Shown: positions 1-8,447, numbered from the stretch's first letter. The stretch: DNA of 64,000 nucleotides from Micavibrio_A sp964539025 (GCA_964539025.1 CAZIFA010000002.1:310001-374000); one strand, 5' to 3'. Notes: a model not told the origin generated them from the letters alone. Translations and numbers: made by a program.

Positions 1-34
1 CGCCGATCACAATGACGTCAAAGCCCGCATTCAT
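1..34 (-). CDS. mnmG: tRNA uridine-5-carboxymethylaminomethyl synthesis protein MnmG (N-terminal end only)
   Basis: The first 34 bases, read on the minus strand, start with ATG and encode MNAGFDVIVIG, which matches the N-terminal FAD-binding strand of MnmG (GidA) just before the GGGHAG dinucleotide-binding motif. MnmG works with MnmE to modify U34 of tRNAs. The identification leans on context: mnmE lies immediately upstream in the same direction, and mnmE-mnmG is a conserved pair near alphaproteobacterial origins. The rest of the gene is outside the window. An unrelated FAD/NAD-binding protein cannot be excluded from eleven residues alone. Confidence 0.7.
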   Translation of the reverse strand, partial: MNAGFDVIVIG

Positions 35-115
35 GGCGCACCTATACTCTTTTTTTCCAAAGCTTTCTATAGTATTTTCATATGAGAAGTCAGGGGGTTG
101 GGGGTTCTCCTTACC

Positions 116-688
116 ATGTCCACGCTTAGCGATGATTTTGCACCTATCGTAAAGACGCCGTCCGATCTCGATCGTATCAGCGCGGTGGCGTTTGCGATTA
201 ACGCCTTTATAACCCCGGGTAAAAAGGTTGATCGTGATATGCTTGGCGTTCTTGCGCACATTACAAATCAAGGCGTGGCCATTCATTATATCGCCGACGA
301 CCGCGCCTGGGAAAGTTTTAAACCACTACGCCGAGAGATGAGCTTCCTTGGAATACAGATCGGCACCACATGGATGCGCGATACGTTCGCGCAAGGTGTG
401 ACAAGTAGCAAGCAATCCATATTTTTATGGGACAAAAATACAGATCGTGCACTCACGGATTGGGCAAAGATTCACATCAATCCCGATCAAGAACATGTGC
501 GCAAATTTATAAAAGCCCGCGTATATCTTAATACACCGGCGCCGGACAAAACGCTTTCAGCTTCGTTTTCTGCCTCTGGCACAGAACTAGATCTGCCTGT
601 TTCTTCTTATCCGACCCAGTATGTATCCGACCGGCCCCGCATCGATGCGGGGCAGCTTGATCGCAAGCCTGCTTCACGCCCAACTTAA
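116..688 (+). CDS. hypothetical protein, about 190 aa
   Basis: This open frame sits between the mnmG start and the mnmE end, convergent with mnmE and 7 bases from its stop. I do not recognise the family. The protein is soluble, with mixed alpha/beta character, no signal peptide and no membrane segment. The start is uncertain: ATG at 116 is listed, but TTG at 98 is in frame and would add six residues. The last 20 or so codons run through a perfect GC-rich palindrome (634-653), so the C-terminus (proline-, arginine- and aspartate-rich) may come from a repeat that entered the 3' end. Genes are not usual between mnmE and mnmG, so this is probably an insertion into the conserved block. Confidence 0.6.
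   Translation: MSTLSDDFAPIVKTPSDLDRISAVAFAINAFITPGKKVDRDMLGVLAHITNQGVAIHYIADDRAWESFKPLRREMSFLGIQIGTTWMRDTFAQGVTSSKQSIFLWDKNTDRALTDWAKIHINPDQEHVRKFIKARVYLNTPAPDKTLSASFSASGTELDLPVSSYPTQYVSDRPRIDAGQLDRKPASRPT
634..653. repeat. perfect 20-bp GC-rich palindrome
   Basis: The stretch GCCCCGCATCGATGCGGGGC is its own reverse complement. It lies inside the last codons of the gene at 116-688, shortly before the convergent mnmE stop. It could be the core of a dispersed palindromic repeat or help stop convergent transcription. There is no following T-run. Confidence 0.6.
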
Positions 689-695
689 ATCTGGA

Positions 696-2069
696 TTACT
701 TCCCGATACAAAAATCTTTGAAGATCACATCGAGCAAATCTTCTACATCGACGCGGCCTGTGATGCGCCCGAGCGCTCCAGCCGCGATACGGAGCTGTTC
801 AGCTTTAAGTTCGGGGCGGACTTCCGATAAAGCTTCTTCCAGTTTTTTCACACATTCCTGTAACGCGGCGCGGTGACGTTCGCGGGTTAGAGAAGGTGTG
901 TCGCGCGATACGGCGTAGAGTGATTGGATTTTTTTGGTGAGCGCATTTAGCAACACATCGATATTTTCACCCGTGCTATTCGATATAACCACGGTGTCAT
1001 CCTGAGCAATAGCGAAGGATCCCATGAGATCCTTCAGTCGCTGCGCTCCTTCAGGATGACAGAGGTCTTTTTTGGTAATCACAACAAGGCTTTTGTCATT
1101 CACCAGATCGAGCGTGTGTTTATGCGGCTGAGTCGTGCCGTCGAACACAAGAATGCGCAAATCCGCATCGTCCGCCCTAGCCAGTGCGCGTTTTATGCCT
1201 TCGGATTCAATCGCGGCGTGATCGCCTCCGTCTGTATTTGTACGAAGTCCCGCTGTGTCGGCGATAATGACGGGATAGCCCGCCAGATCGAGATGGGCTT
1301 CGATCACATCGCGTGTCGTGCCCGCCGTTGGCGAGACGATGGCAACATCGCGCTTTGCCAGCACATTAAGAAGCGATGATTTACCCGCGTTGGGCGCGCC
1401 CAAAATCGTGATATGGATTCCATCGCGCAGCCGTTCGCCCCGGCGATTGTCGTTTAAGTGTGCAGAGATTTCACCCCGCAATTTTTCCAACGCCGGGTGC
1501 GTTTTCATGATTTCGGAATCCGGGACATCTTCATCAGGGAAATCGATCACAGCCTCTATATAGGCCATGGATTTGATGAGCCTCGCGCGCCAATCTTCAT
1601 ACAAGTTGAACAACGCGCCGCCCATTTGCGAGAGCGCCTGTTCGCGCTGCATTTGCGTTTGCGCGTCGATCAGATCGGCAATGGCTTCGGCTTCGGTCAA
1701 ATCCATTTTGCCGTTTTCAAAGGCACGGCGCGTAAATTCACCGTGGCTGGCGGGCCGATGCCCTTCGAACATGGCCAATGTTTTCAAAAGCGCGTCGAGC
1801 ACTGCAGGCGATCCGTGTATGTGATATTCGACGACATCTTCGCCGGTGAAAGAGGCTGGGCCAGCAAACGGGATAACCAGCGCCTGATCGATCAGATTGC
1901 CCGCGTTATCGCGCAGCGGTCTAAAAAGCGCCTGACGCGGTTCGATTGCGCCATCCAGCTTCGCGATTTTTTTTAAAGAGGACAGCGCGCCCGGTCCCGA
2001 AACCCGCACGACGGCGACCCCCGCCTTTCCGGGGGCGCTTGAGAGGGCATAAATCGTATCGCTGGTCAT
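696..2069 (-). CDS. mnmE: tRNA modification GTPase MnmE (TrmE)
   Basis: MnmE is a G protein that, with MnmG, adds the (carboxymethyl)aminomethyl group to U34 of tRNAs using a folate-derived carbon. The 457-residue protein has the N-terminal folate-binding domain (residues 1-120), a helical domain and an inserted G domain: G1 GAPNAGKS at 224-231, G3 DTAG at 271-274, G4 TKKD at 332-335. It ends in the family signature FCIGK, whose Cys is catalytic. Residues 337-358 are not family sequence: they are encoded by a palindromic repeat (996-1061) inserted in frame in the loop after G4. The start codon overlaps the stop of the upstream DUF6489-like gene (ATGA), so the two are co-translated. mnmG follows downstream. 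Confidence 0.97.
   Translation of the reverse strand: MTSDTIYALSSAPGKAGVAVVRVSGPGALSSLKKIAKLDGAIEPRQALFRPLRDNAGNLIDQALVIPFAGPASFTGEDVVEYHIHGSPAVLDALLKTLAMFEGHRPASHGEFTRRAFENGKMDLTEAEAIADLIDAQTQMQREQALSQMGGALFNLYEDWRARLIKSMAYIEAVIDFPDEDVPDSEIMKTHPALEKLRGEISAHLNDNRRGERLRDGIHITILGAPNAGKSSLLNVLAKRDVAIVSPTAGTTRDVIEAHLDLAGYPVIIADTAGLRTNTDGGDHAAIESEGIKRALARADDADLRILVFDGTTQPHKHTLDLVNDKSLVVITKKDLCHPEGAQRLKDLMGSFAIAQDDTVVISNSTGENIDVLLNALTKKIQSLYAVSRDTPSLTRERHRAALQECVKKLEEALSEVRPELKAEQLRIAAGALGRITGRVDVEDLLDVIFKDFCIGK
995..1061. repeat. palindromic repeat inserted in frame within mnmE (RPE-like)
   Basis: The ends GTCATCCTGA (996) and TCAGGATGAC (to 1060) are inverted repeats, and an inner pair GAAGGATC / GATCCTTC also pairs, giving a long imperfect hairpin. 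The element is 66 bp in the reading frame (996-1061), i.e. exactly 22 codons (residues 337-358 of MnmE, starting CHPEGAQRLKD), so the reading frame survives. Palindromic elements with GTCATCCTGA-type ends are widespread bacterial repeats. Rickettsia palindromic elements are the known precedent for insertion within genes. The insertion lies in a variable surface loop between G4 and G5. Confidence 0.8.
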
Positions 2070-2329
2070 CCGGCCTTTTTCTTGGGCTTGTCGGCCTCAG
2101 GCGTGATGCCCATCTGGCCCCAGAACATTTTCTGGATATCGCCCCAGCCCTGCATCGTCATCGGCATCCATGTCTTGACCAAAGTTTCCGGGTCAAGCGC
2201 ACGCAGATTTTCAGCCATGCGGGATTCCAGTTCCTTCATCATCCGTTCTTGCATCGGGGCAATATCCGGCAAACCCAAAAACTGGCGGGCTTCCTCGGGC
2301 GTGCATTCCACATCGAAAATGAATTTCAT
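2066..2329 (-). CDS. DUF6489-like small protein
   Basis: An 87-residue soluble protein starting MKFIFDVECTPEEARQF and ending in a lysine-rich tail. It resembles the small alphaproteobacterial family I recall as DUF6489, which is often found beside mnmE; the family name is from memory and moderately certain. It has no membrane segment or signal. Its stop overlaps the mnmE start by four bases, indicating one operon. The function is unknown. The conserved GWGDIQKMFWGQM stretch is probably an amphipathic helix. Confidence 0.8.
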   Translation of the reverse strand: MKFIFDVECTPEEARQFLGLPDIAPMQERMMKELESRMAENLRALDPETLVKTWMPMTMQGWGDIQKMFWGQMGITPEADKPKKKAG

Positions 2330-2454
2330 CGGCCTATATTCCTTTTGTTCTGATGCGTTTTATAGCAGGTAGAAACGCTTCGTACAATTACAAGCGGGAT
2401 AGACTAATCCGGCCTCAATTGCTAGGGTTGAATTCCCGCAAAAAGGAGGCGTTT

Positions 2455-4071
2455 CTGGCCGAGACCGTACCATCCCAGCCGACATACCCCAATGAACAGC
2501 AGCTGGTGCAAAGCGCGCTGGAGCATATGCGCGCCCTGATGAAGGGGAACGGGGTAAAGCTCGACACGATCAAGATCCTGAGCCACAAAATTTCGCACCA
2601 CACGATGAATGCCGGGACCTATCTCGAACTCAAGCCGGTTTTAAGCGAGAAAACCGCGCAGGGAAAAATCGTCTCAGGCCAGGCCGTCGCCTCACGCGAC
2701 GACGCCATGCGGCAGGTGGATCAGGCGATGATCGCGGCGGCAAGAGACGCTGGCACAAGGGCGATGATCGCCGATGTGCTTTTGCGCAGGCCGGATAAGG
2801 GATTTGGTTTAAACCGCACGGCCGTGCCGCTAGATTTCCTCAAACGCGATTTCTCATGGCATGAAGGATGCCAGACCTGCCGCGGCAGCGCGCAGAGTTC
2901 GTGCCAGAAATGCCAGGGTCGCAGGCTTGAGCCTTGTATCAAATGTTCAGGGCGGGGGTTGATGCCCTGTCCGTTATGCCGGACGACGGGATTGCTACAG
3001 GGACAAAAATGCACGCGCTGCATCGGGCAGCGTTACGTGCCATGCGATATGTGCCAGAGATCGGGCATGATGGCGTGCAGGACCTGCAACGGAATGGGGG
3101 TAATGAAATGCCAGGCCTGCGGCGGGGCGGGATGGAAGACCCATATCATCACCTTGATGGCACAGGCGCTGACCTATTTCGAATATGATGCCAAATCCGT
3201 TCCCAAGGGCGCGGCGGACATGGTGGAAACGCAAGCCGCAAAACTCGCAGCCGAACACAAAATAAAAATCACCGGACGCATCGCGGACGATAAAGAAAAC
3301 GTGCTCGGCGCGAATTACGAAGTCGCCTTCCCGTTCGGCGAAATAATCTTTGCGTTGGGTAAAAAAGAAGTGAAGGGGAATTTGTTCGGCTATAAAGCCG
3401 ATCTGACCGATTTCCCTTACATACTCGACAAAATCGTCGGGCATGTGGTCGAAGAGCTTGAAGAAGCGGCCAAGAATATCGGCAATGTCGCCGATAAAAT
3501 TCAAAAGGCAACGCGCTATCGCCTGATCGCGCAAGGATTCCTCGCCGCCAGCCGCATGAGCGCGAAAAAAGCCGCCGAACATTTGTTGAAAATTTACGAT
3601 GTCGGTCTTTCATTGGGCATGGCAGAAAAAATCACGGCGCTGGCGGATGAAACAACATCGCGTATCACCAGAAAGCCGCGCTATTACGGGCTTGCAGGCG
3701 GGTTGATTATCGTAGCGCTGATAGATGCCGCCTATTATCTTTTGCCCGTACGATCGAAGATCGCGGCGTATCTGCCCAGCGTGCGCATCGATTTCATTCT
3801 GGATCTTTTGCCATTGCTGCTGGGCGGGATCATCACGACGATGACGATCCAGATGGCAGGCGCAAACGCGATGCGCAAAGCGCTCGGCCATCTAAGCCCA
3901 AAGGGACAAAAAAGCGCGCTCGTGCCCAAGGCCCGTTCCAGCGGATTATGGGGTTATGCCGGGACAATCATCATCACGCTTTTGATGATAGAGGCGGCAT
4001 CAGGACGCGGCGGCGCGCCTTACTGGTATGAGCTGGCGCGCAACATTATCTTGCAGACAATCGGAACCTAA
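2455..4071 (+). CDS. membrane protein with DnaJ-type zinc-ribbon repeats
   Basis: The protein has about six to eight CxxC pairs in its first third (nucleotides about 2870-3130), in CxxCxG-like repeats similar to the DnaJ central zinc domain, here without a J domain. A helical soluble part follows, and the C-terminal quarter has about three hydrophobic segments (around 3690-4060). A zinc-binding, membrane-anchored protein with a protein-interaction or chaperone-like role is plausible but inferred. The start is unusual. A strong ribosome binding site AAAAGGAGG (2441-2449) lies just before an in-frame CTG at 2455, giving (M)AETVPSQP. ATG at 2353 and TTG at 2428 are in frame but poorly placed relative to a ribosome site. 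It stands alone, divergent from the DUF6489-mnmE operon. Confidence 0.8.
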   Translation: MAETVPSQPTYPNEQQLVQSALEHMRALMKGNGVKLDTIKILSHKISHHTMNAGTYLELKPVLSEKTAQGKIVSGQAVASRDDAMRQVDQAMIAAARDAGTRAMIADVLLRRPDKGFGLNRTAVPLDFLKRDFSWHEGCQTCRGSAQSSCQKCQGRRLEPCIKCSGRGLMPCPLCRTTGLLQGQKCTRCIGQRYVPCDMCQRSGMMACRTCNGMGVMKCQACGGAGWKTHIITLMAQALTYFEYDAKSVPKGAADMVETQAAKLAAEHKIKITGRIADDKENVLGANYEVAFPFGEIIFALGKKEVKGNLFGYKADLTDFPYILDKIVGHVVEELEEAAKNIGNVADKIQKATRYRLIAQGFLAASRMSAKKAAEHLLKIYDVGLSLGMAEKITALADETTSRITRKPRYYGLAGGLIIVALIDAAYYLLPVRSKIAAYLPSVRIDFILDLLPLLLGGIITTMTIQMAGANAMRKALGHLSPKGQKSALVPKARSSGLWGYAGTIIITLLMIEAASGRGGAPYWYELARNIILQTIGT

Positions 4072-4079
4072 ACAAAACG

Positions 4080-4098
4080 AAACCCGCAAGGCGGGTTT
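4080..4098 (+). terminator. hairpin terminator after zinc-ribbon protein
   Basis: The 8-bp stem AAACCCGC / GCGGGTTT with a three-base loop lies 8 bases after the stop codon of the gene ending at 4071. The T-run is short (TTTCT), so it may terminate weakly. Confidence 0.6.
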
Positions 4099-4183
4099 CT
4101 CACCGTCCGCGGGTTTCGATCAGCGACGTCACGACTGATTGCTTTACGCACGTCATGATCCCTTTCATTGCCTCTGACTTACC

Positions 4184-4630
4184 TCACCACAACATGGAAG
4201 AGGATTTGTACGGACAGGCCCCGTCGCCCTGCAGCAGGAAGGCTTGTTGCTGCGTTTCGGGGACGGTGGCCCTGTTCCGGGCCTGTGCCCCGCCGCTCTG
4301 CTCCATGGGCCCCGGGATATTACGAAGGCCAAGGGCAAGAGCCAGCGCGAGCGCAGGCGCAGAAGGAGTTCCAGCCGAGCGCTGGGTCCGGTGTTGAACG
4401 ACTTTCTGAGTTGCGGGGGCAGACATGCCGGATTTCTCAAGGGGAAGGCATGGAGTCGCAACACCGGTTGAAGCTTTATCTTGGGGTGGATGAGAAGCGA
4501 AGACAGGCGTGATCGCAAGCGTCGTCAACATCAAAACAATGCAGGACGCCTTCGTTAATGTGTAGACTTTAATCGGCTTTTGCCAGCGGACTTCGTGTCC
4601 GCAAATTCTGACCGACATGATAACCACCAT
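4184..4630 (-). CDS. possible small secreted protein
   Basis: This frame would encode up to 148 residues with a credible Sec signal peptide (a hydrophobic stretch around SCIVLMLTTLAITPVFA, ending at an Ala-x-Ala-like site), followed by a low-complexity Ala/Gln/Pro-rich tail. ATG at 4618 would be an alternative start. No family is recognised, the ribosome site is poor, and other frames are open across the same stretch, so the gene is only tentative. The remainder of 4099-4830 shows no other convincing gene; 4640-4830 is AT-richer and is probably the promoter region of the deaminase. Confidence 0.35.
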   Translation of the reverse strand: MVVIMSVRICGHEVRWQKPIKVYTLTKASCIVLMLTTLAITPVFASHPPQDKASTGVATPCLPLEKSGMSAPATQKVVQHRTQRSAGTPSAPALALALALGLRNIPGPMEQSGGAQARNRATVPETQQQAFLLQGDGACPYKSSSMLW

Positions 4631-4830
4631 ATTGCTGTTTTTTCAGAGCTGTTCATCTCGCCGGGCGCTTTTTGTAGCTATAAAGGCATGCGCCATATTT
4701 TCGGGCTATTCTGAATTATCGCGCCGCAGCACAGGTAAAGTCCACAAGTATCGTTTCGGATTTATCGGGCTTTTTAGATAATTTGTTTGAGCGTTAGAAT
4801 CATTGAAAAATCTATGGTAAATTTCATCTT

Positions 4831-5292
4831 ATGAACGAAACAGACGTATCATTTTTAAAGCGCGCGATTGAACTGGCGGCCGAGTCCGTTACCAAGGGTG
4901 GATTCCCTGCGGGCGCTGTTATCGTCAAAGATGGCAAGGTTATCGGCCAAGGGCTTAGCATTGGAAATATTTTGCATGACCCAACAAGTCATGGCGAAAT
5001 GGCTGCAATCCGCGATGCGTGTAAGAACCTATCTGTTATCGACTTGTCTGGTGCCGTTTTGTACGATTCAATGCAGCCTTGCCTCATGTGCTTTGGAGCG
5101 TTTACATGGTGCGGAATTTCAAAAATAATTTACGCATGCAGCAAACACGCCGTGACTGCGGAATATTACATGGGCCATTATGAAACGAATGATATCAACC
5201 GCCAGCTTTTAAACCCGGTTTCCATGATTCACATGAAGGAACTGGAAGCCGAGTCCCTAGCCATTGTCAGAAATTGGGAAAATTCCCGGTAG
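4831..5292 (+). CDS. nucleoside deaminase (cytidine/deoxycytidylate deaminase superfamily)
   Basis: The 153-residue protein has the deaminase zinc site: HGE at the first motif (usually HAE) and PCLMC at the second, where His and two Cys bind zinc and Glu is the proton shuttle. Family members deaminate guanine, cytosine nucleosides or tRNA adenosine. The FTWCGISKIIYA stretch after PCxxC is closest to the guanine/nucleoside deaminase group rather than TadA, but the substrate is not decided by sequence reading. It is a single gene, convergent with the solute-binding protein gene 7 bases away. Confidence 0.88.
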   Translation: MNETDVSFLKRAIELAAESVTKGGFPAGAVIVKDGKVIGQGLSIGNILHDPTSHGEMAAIRDACKNLSVIDLSGAVLYDSMQPCLMCFGAFTWCGISKIIYACSKHAVTAEYYMGHYETNDINRQLLNPVSMIHMKELEAESLAIVRNWENSR

Positions 5293-5298
5293 CCCTCT

Positions 5299-6138
5299 TC
5301 ACTGCTTGTCTTTATAAGGCTTCGCCATCCGCATAAAATTGGGCGGCGTGGTTTCATATTTATCAAGCACCTGGTCGATAAAGCCCATCGAATGCAGGAA
5401 AGATGTCGTGTGATCGAGCATCCGCAAAAATTCGAATTCGCCACGATTGATGGCAACGGCGGCGGGGAAAATACGAACGGGCGATGGAAGCTTTAATTCG
5501 TCGAGTTTGTCGCCATTGGTCTTTTCAAAATCGGCGACAACATCGGGTGCGGTGAAAATAATATCGGCCTTATCGGTGACCACGTTCATGAACATATCGG
5601 CCATCGGTGAAAGCTGAGGCAGACATACTTTTTGCGCTTTGGGGAAATCGGCATTGGCGATGAGGGCCGTCATTTCGCCATCGACGCAAGATATGCGGAT
5701 TTTTTCGTCGTTAACGGTGGCGAGGCCGTTTTTAAATCGCGCCGTATCGCCTTTGCGCACATAGGCGCGCACGACATTGAAATTGAGCGGCATGACAAAA
5801 TCGATCTGCTTCGCGCGAGACGGATTATTCCAAAGCATGCTGCAAAACGCATCGATCTTGCCCGATTGCAGGGCTGCGATCAGATCGCCATAACCAACCT
5901 CCGCCGCCCAGTCGATTTTCAGATCAAGTTCTTTGCCTAGCCGCTCCATATACTCATACGCGATCCCGGATTTTTTGCCCGTCGCTGGGTCGATCATGAA
6001 ATAGGGCATAGCGTTGAAATATCCGCAACGGATTGTGTTCGTGCGCATCACGCGATCATACGTGGATTCTTTTTCGGCGGCGAGAGCGGGCGGAATCGAC
6101 AAAAACGCGAGCAGCAATGCGGCGATGAAAAAGCGCAT
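5299..6138 (-). CDS. periplasmic solute-binding protein (family 3, amino-acid type)
   Basis: The 279-residue protein begins with a clear Sec signal peptide (about residues 1-20, ending ALA) and follows the pattern of family 3 solute-binding proteins: TIRCGYFNAMPYF in the first strand, SGIAYEYMERLGKEL, and DLIAALQSGKIDAFC. Such proteins bind amino acids or small organic ions for ABC uptake or act as sensor-like domains. No ABC permease or ATPase lies next to it, so it may be an orphan or serve a distant transporter. Four cysteines in the mature part could form disulfides. It is separated from rho by the repeat at 6224-6336. Confidence 0.88.
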   Translation of the reverse strand: MRFFIAALLLAFLSIPPALAAEKESTYDRVMRTNTIRCGYFNAMPYFMIDPATGKKSGIAYEYMERLGKELDLKIDWAAEVGYGDLIAALQSGKIDAFCSMLWNNPSRAKQIDFVMPLNFNVVRAYVRKGDTARFKNGLATVNDEKIRISCVDGEMTALIANADFPKAQKVCLPQLSPMADMFMNVVTDKADIIFTAPDVVADFEKTNGDKLDELKLPSPVRIFPAAVAINRGEFEFLRMLDHTTSFLHSMGFIDQVLDKYETTPPNFMRMAKPYKDKQ

Positions 6139-6223
6139 AAAAAATTCCCCATATCTAAGATCGATACGGGGAATTTAGCATAAAGGGGGTTTTGCCGAAA
6201 GTCCTTCAATGTTTGTAAGCGCC

Positions 6224-6336
6224 TGTCACCCCCACGTAGGCGGGGGTCCTGTCCATAAAAAACGTGCGCGGCAAAGCCGCGCTCTTCCCGGATCCCCGAC
6301 GTTGGTGCCTGCCTGCGGCAGGCCTCGGGGATGACA
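6224..6336. repeat. intergenic palindromic repeat element
   Basis: A 113-bp element between rho and the solute-binding protein gene, bounded by TGTCACCCCC and GGGGATGACA, with several inner inverted repeats (CCCCCACGTAGGCGGGGG, GCGCGGCAAAGCCGCGC, GCCTGCGGCAGGC). Its TGTCA...TGACA ends resemble those of the repeat inside mnmE. It may also act as a transcription barrier between the two genes. Confidence 0.7.
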
Positions 6337-6372
6337 AGAGGGGAGTTGGGGAATTTTTATATCGCCAGAAGG

Positions 6373-7629
6373 CTATTGGTTCATCGCAGAGAAGAACTCG
6401 TCGTTGTTCTTGGTCTGGCGCATTTTATCCAGCAAGAATTCCATGGCGTCCACAGTGCCCATCGGGTTGAGGATACGGCGCAGGATCCACATTTTCTGTA
6501 GCGTTTCCTTATCGACCAGCAATTCTTCTTTTCTGGTTCCGGATTTTTGAATGTCGATGGCTGGGAAGACGCGTTTATCGGCGATCTTGCGCTCCATGAC
6601 GATTTCGGAGTTACCGGTTCCTTTGAATTCTTCGAAGATAACTTCGTCCATACGTGATCCGGTTTCGATCAGCGCGGTAGCAATGATGGTCAGCGAGCCA
6701 CCTTGTTCGATGTTACGCGCGGCGCCGAAGAAACGTTTCGGGCGTTGCAATGCGTTGGCGTCCACACCGCCGGTCAGAACTTTACCGGAGCTTGGCACAA
6801 CCGTGTTGTAGGCGCGGGCCAGACGTGTGATGGAATCCAAAAGCACGATAACATCGCGTTTATGTTCGACAAGACGCTTGGCCTTTTCAAGAACCATTTC
6901 GGCAACCTGCACGTGACGGGCGGCGGGCTCATCGAATGTCGAGGAGATAACTTCGCCGCGCACGGAGCGGGCCATGTCTGTTACTTCTTCGGGACGTTCG
7001 TCGATCAAAAGAACGATCAAGTAAGAGTCCGGGTGGTTGGCGGCGATCGAGGTCGCGATATTTTGCAGCATCACCGTCTTACCGGTTCTGGGCGGTGCGA
7101 CAAGAAGCGCACGCTGGCCGAAGCCGATGGGGGAGACAAGTTCTATAACGCGCTGCGTGTAGGCTTTTTTCGTCGGGTCGTCGATTTCGAGTTTGATCTT
7201 ACGGTCCGGATAAAGCGGCGTTAAGTTATCGAAGTTGATACGGTGACGGATTTTTTCCGGCAGTTCGTTGTTGATCGTGTTGACCTTGAGCAGCGCGAAA
7301 TACCTTTCGGAATCTTTGGGCGCTCTGATCTCGCCTTCCACGATGTCCCCTGTGCGAAGACCGAAGCGGCGCACTTGGCTTGGGGACACGTATATATCGT
7401 CCGGGCCGGGCAGGTAGTTTTCTTCGGGGGCACGCAAGAATCCGAAACCGTCCTGCAAAACTTCCAAGACGCCGGAGCCTGAAATGGGGACGCCTTCATC
7501 GGCAAGGTTTTTCAGGACCGCGAACATCATGTCCTGCTTTCTCATCGTCGAGCAGTTTTCGATGCCAAGCTCTTCGGCAAACGCGAGCAGTTCCGCGGGT
7601 GATCTGGTTTTTAATTCTTGTAGGTTCAT
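6373..7629 (-). CDS. rho: transcription termination factor Rho
   Basis: Rho is the hexameric RNA-dependent ATPase that ends transcription. The start chosen (ATG at 7629, MNLQELKTRSPAELL) gives 418 residues, matching the family length of about 419; a longer open frame exists to 7815 but its extra 62 residues are not Rho-like. The N-terminal helical domain, the cold-shock-like RNA-binding domain (GFGFLR near residue 62), the Walker A motif (APPRTGKT, about 178-185), LLIDERPEEVTDM and the R/Q-loop region are all visible. Rho between hemJ and mnmE is the conserved alphaproteobacterial arrangement. Confidence 0.98.
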   Translation of the reverse strand: MNLQELKTRSPAELLAFAEELGIENCSTMRKQDMMFAVLKNLADEGVPISGSGVLEVLQDGFGFLRAPEENYLPGPDDIYVSPSQVRRFGLRTGDIVEGEIRAPKDSERYFALLKVNTINNELPEKIRHRINFDNLTPLYPDRKIKLEIDDPTKKAYTQRVIELVSPIGFGQRALLVAPPRTGKTVMLQNIATSIAANHPDSYLIVLLIDERPEEVTDMARSVRGEVISSTFDEPAARHVQVAEMVLEKAKRLVEHKRDVIVLLDSITRLARAYNTVVPSSGKVLTGGVDANALQRPKRFFGAARNIEQGGSLTIIATALIETGSRMDEVIFEEFKGTGNSEIVMERKIADKRVFPAIDIQKSGTRKEELLVDKETLQKMWILRRILNPMGTVDAMEFLLDKMRQTKNNDEFFSAMNQ

Positions 7630-7967
7630 GAGAAATCCGTGTGTACGTATCCGTTTGCTGTGGGGGATTGGGGCCAGCGAGGCCATGAAGAGGGGAAGGG
7701 GTGTTTTTGGGTCTTTCGTGTCTATCTTATACGGAAAATTGTTAATTTTTCTTTTTTGGATGCCGTCCCTAGAGAGATTTTTTGGGCATCGTGCGGTTAA
7801 AACCGCGAAAAACACTTACAATGTCGTGGATTTCTTCAAAAAGATACAAGCTATTTAGCCAGAGAATGAGCCTATGTCAATGGTTTATTTATTACGGTAA
7901 CATTTGGATATTATTGCCATAATATTATTTTCTTGCAGGAGATCGGGCGCCGCTGTAAATTCGCGCC
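7630..7967 (-). promoter_or_regulatory. rho leader / divergent intergenic region
   Basis: This 338-bp stretch carries no convincing gene. It separates rho (minus) from the operon at 7968 (plus), so it should hold both promoters. It contains a small hairpin (GCGGT...ACCGC, 7793-7806) and pyrimidine-rich tracts in the rho direction. Rho leaders are often autoregulated, but no specific element can be assigned here. Confidence 0.4.
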
Positions 7968-8438
7968 ATGACAGACAACGGACTTCATAAAGAAAACGCC
8001 ATAACCGTCAAACATGCGATGGCGACTCATTTCGCCGCCGCCGTAAGCAAAATCCTTGCAAGGGAGTGTGGCCTGACGCCTGACAGAGCCACCGTTGGCG
8101 TTATCCATGCGCTCGAACGCGGCCATTCTGATCTGCCTGATATAATACTGGCGGTAGAACCCGTCGAACAATACAGCCGCGTGGCACTAAAAGCGGTTCA
8201 TAAAGCCTGCGTTAAACTAGGAAACGAGATATTGCTGTCCCCAACGGGCAAACAAATCCTGGCCAACACAAACTCCGCACGAGGCACAGCCTTTGAGTTA
8301 ATTGCCTCTGAATTTGCCCAAGCCCTTAATCACCACATCTCGCTCAACCCCGCTCCCGAGATTGAAGAGCATCTACGTGCCATAGAAAAAATATCCTTGG
8401 CCGTTATTCCCGCGACGGACGCGCCGCGATACAACTAA
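7968..8438 (+). CDS. hypothetical protein, first of three tandem diverged paralogues
   Basis: A 156-residue soluble protein of unknown family. After a short N-terminus it has an amphipathic helix ending LARECGLTPDRATVGV, followed by a beta strand (IILAVEP) and further helices. The same layout (helix ending in [CF]G[ILV], then strand) recurs in the next two genes, which suggests ancient tandem duplication. The three genes are tightly spaced (9 and 4 bases) on the plus strand and are surely one operon, inserted between rho and hemJ. Confidence 0.75.
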   Translation: MTDNGLHKENAITVKHAMATHFAAAVSKILARECGLTPDRATVGVIHALERGHSDLPDIILAVEPVEQYSRVALKAVHKACVKLGNEILLSPTGKQILANTNSARGTAFELIASEFAQALNHHISLNPAPEIEEHLRAIEKISLAVIPATDAPRYN

Positions 8439-8447
8439 GGAACAACT

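Noticed and set aside
7630..7815. N-terminal extension of Rho by 62 residues
   Set aside because: The extension is not Rho-like and is basic and irregular; ATG at 7629 gives the normal family length and N-terminus.
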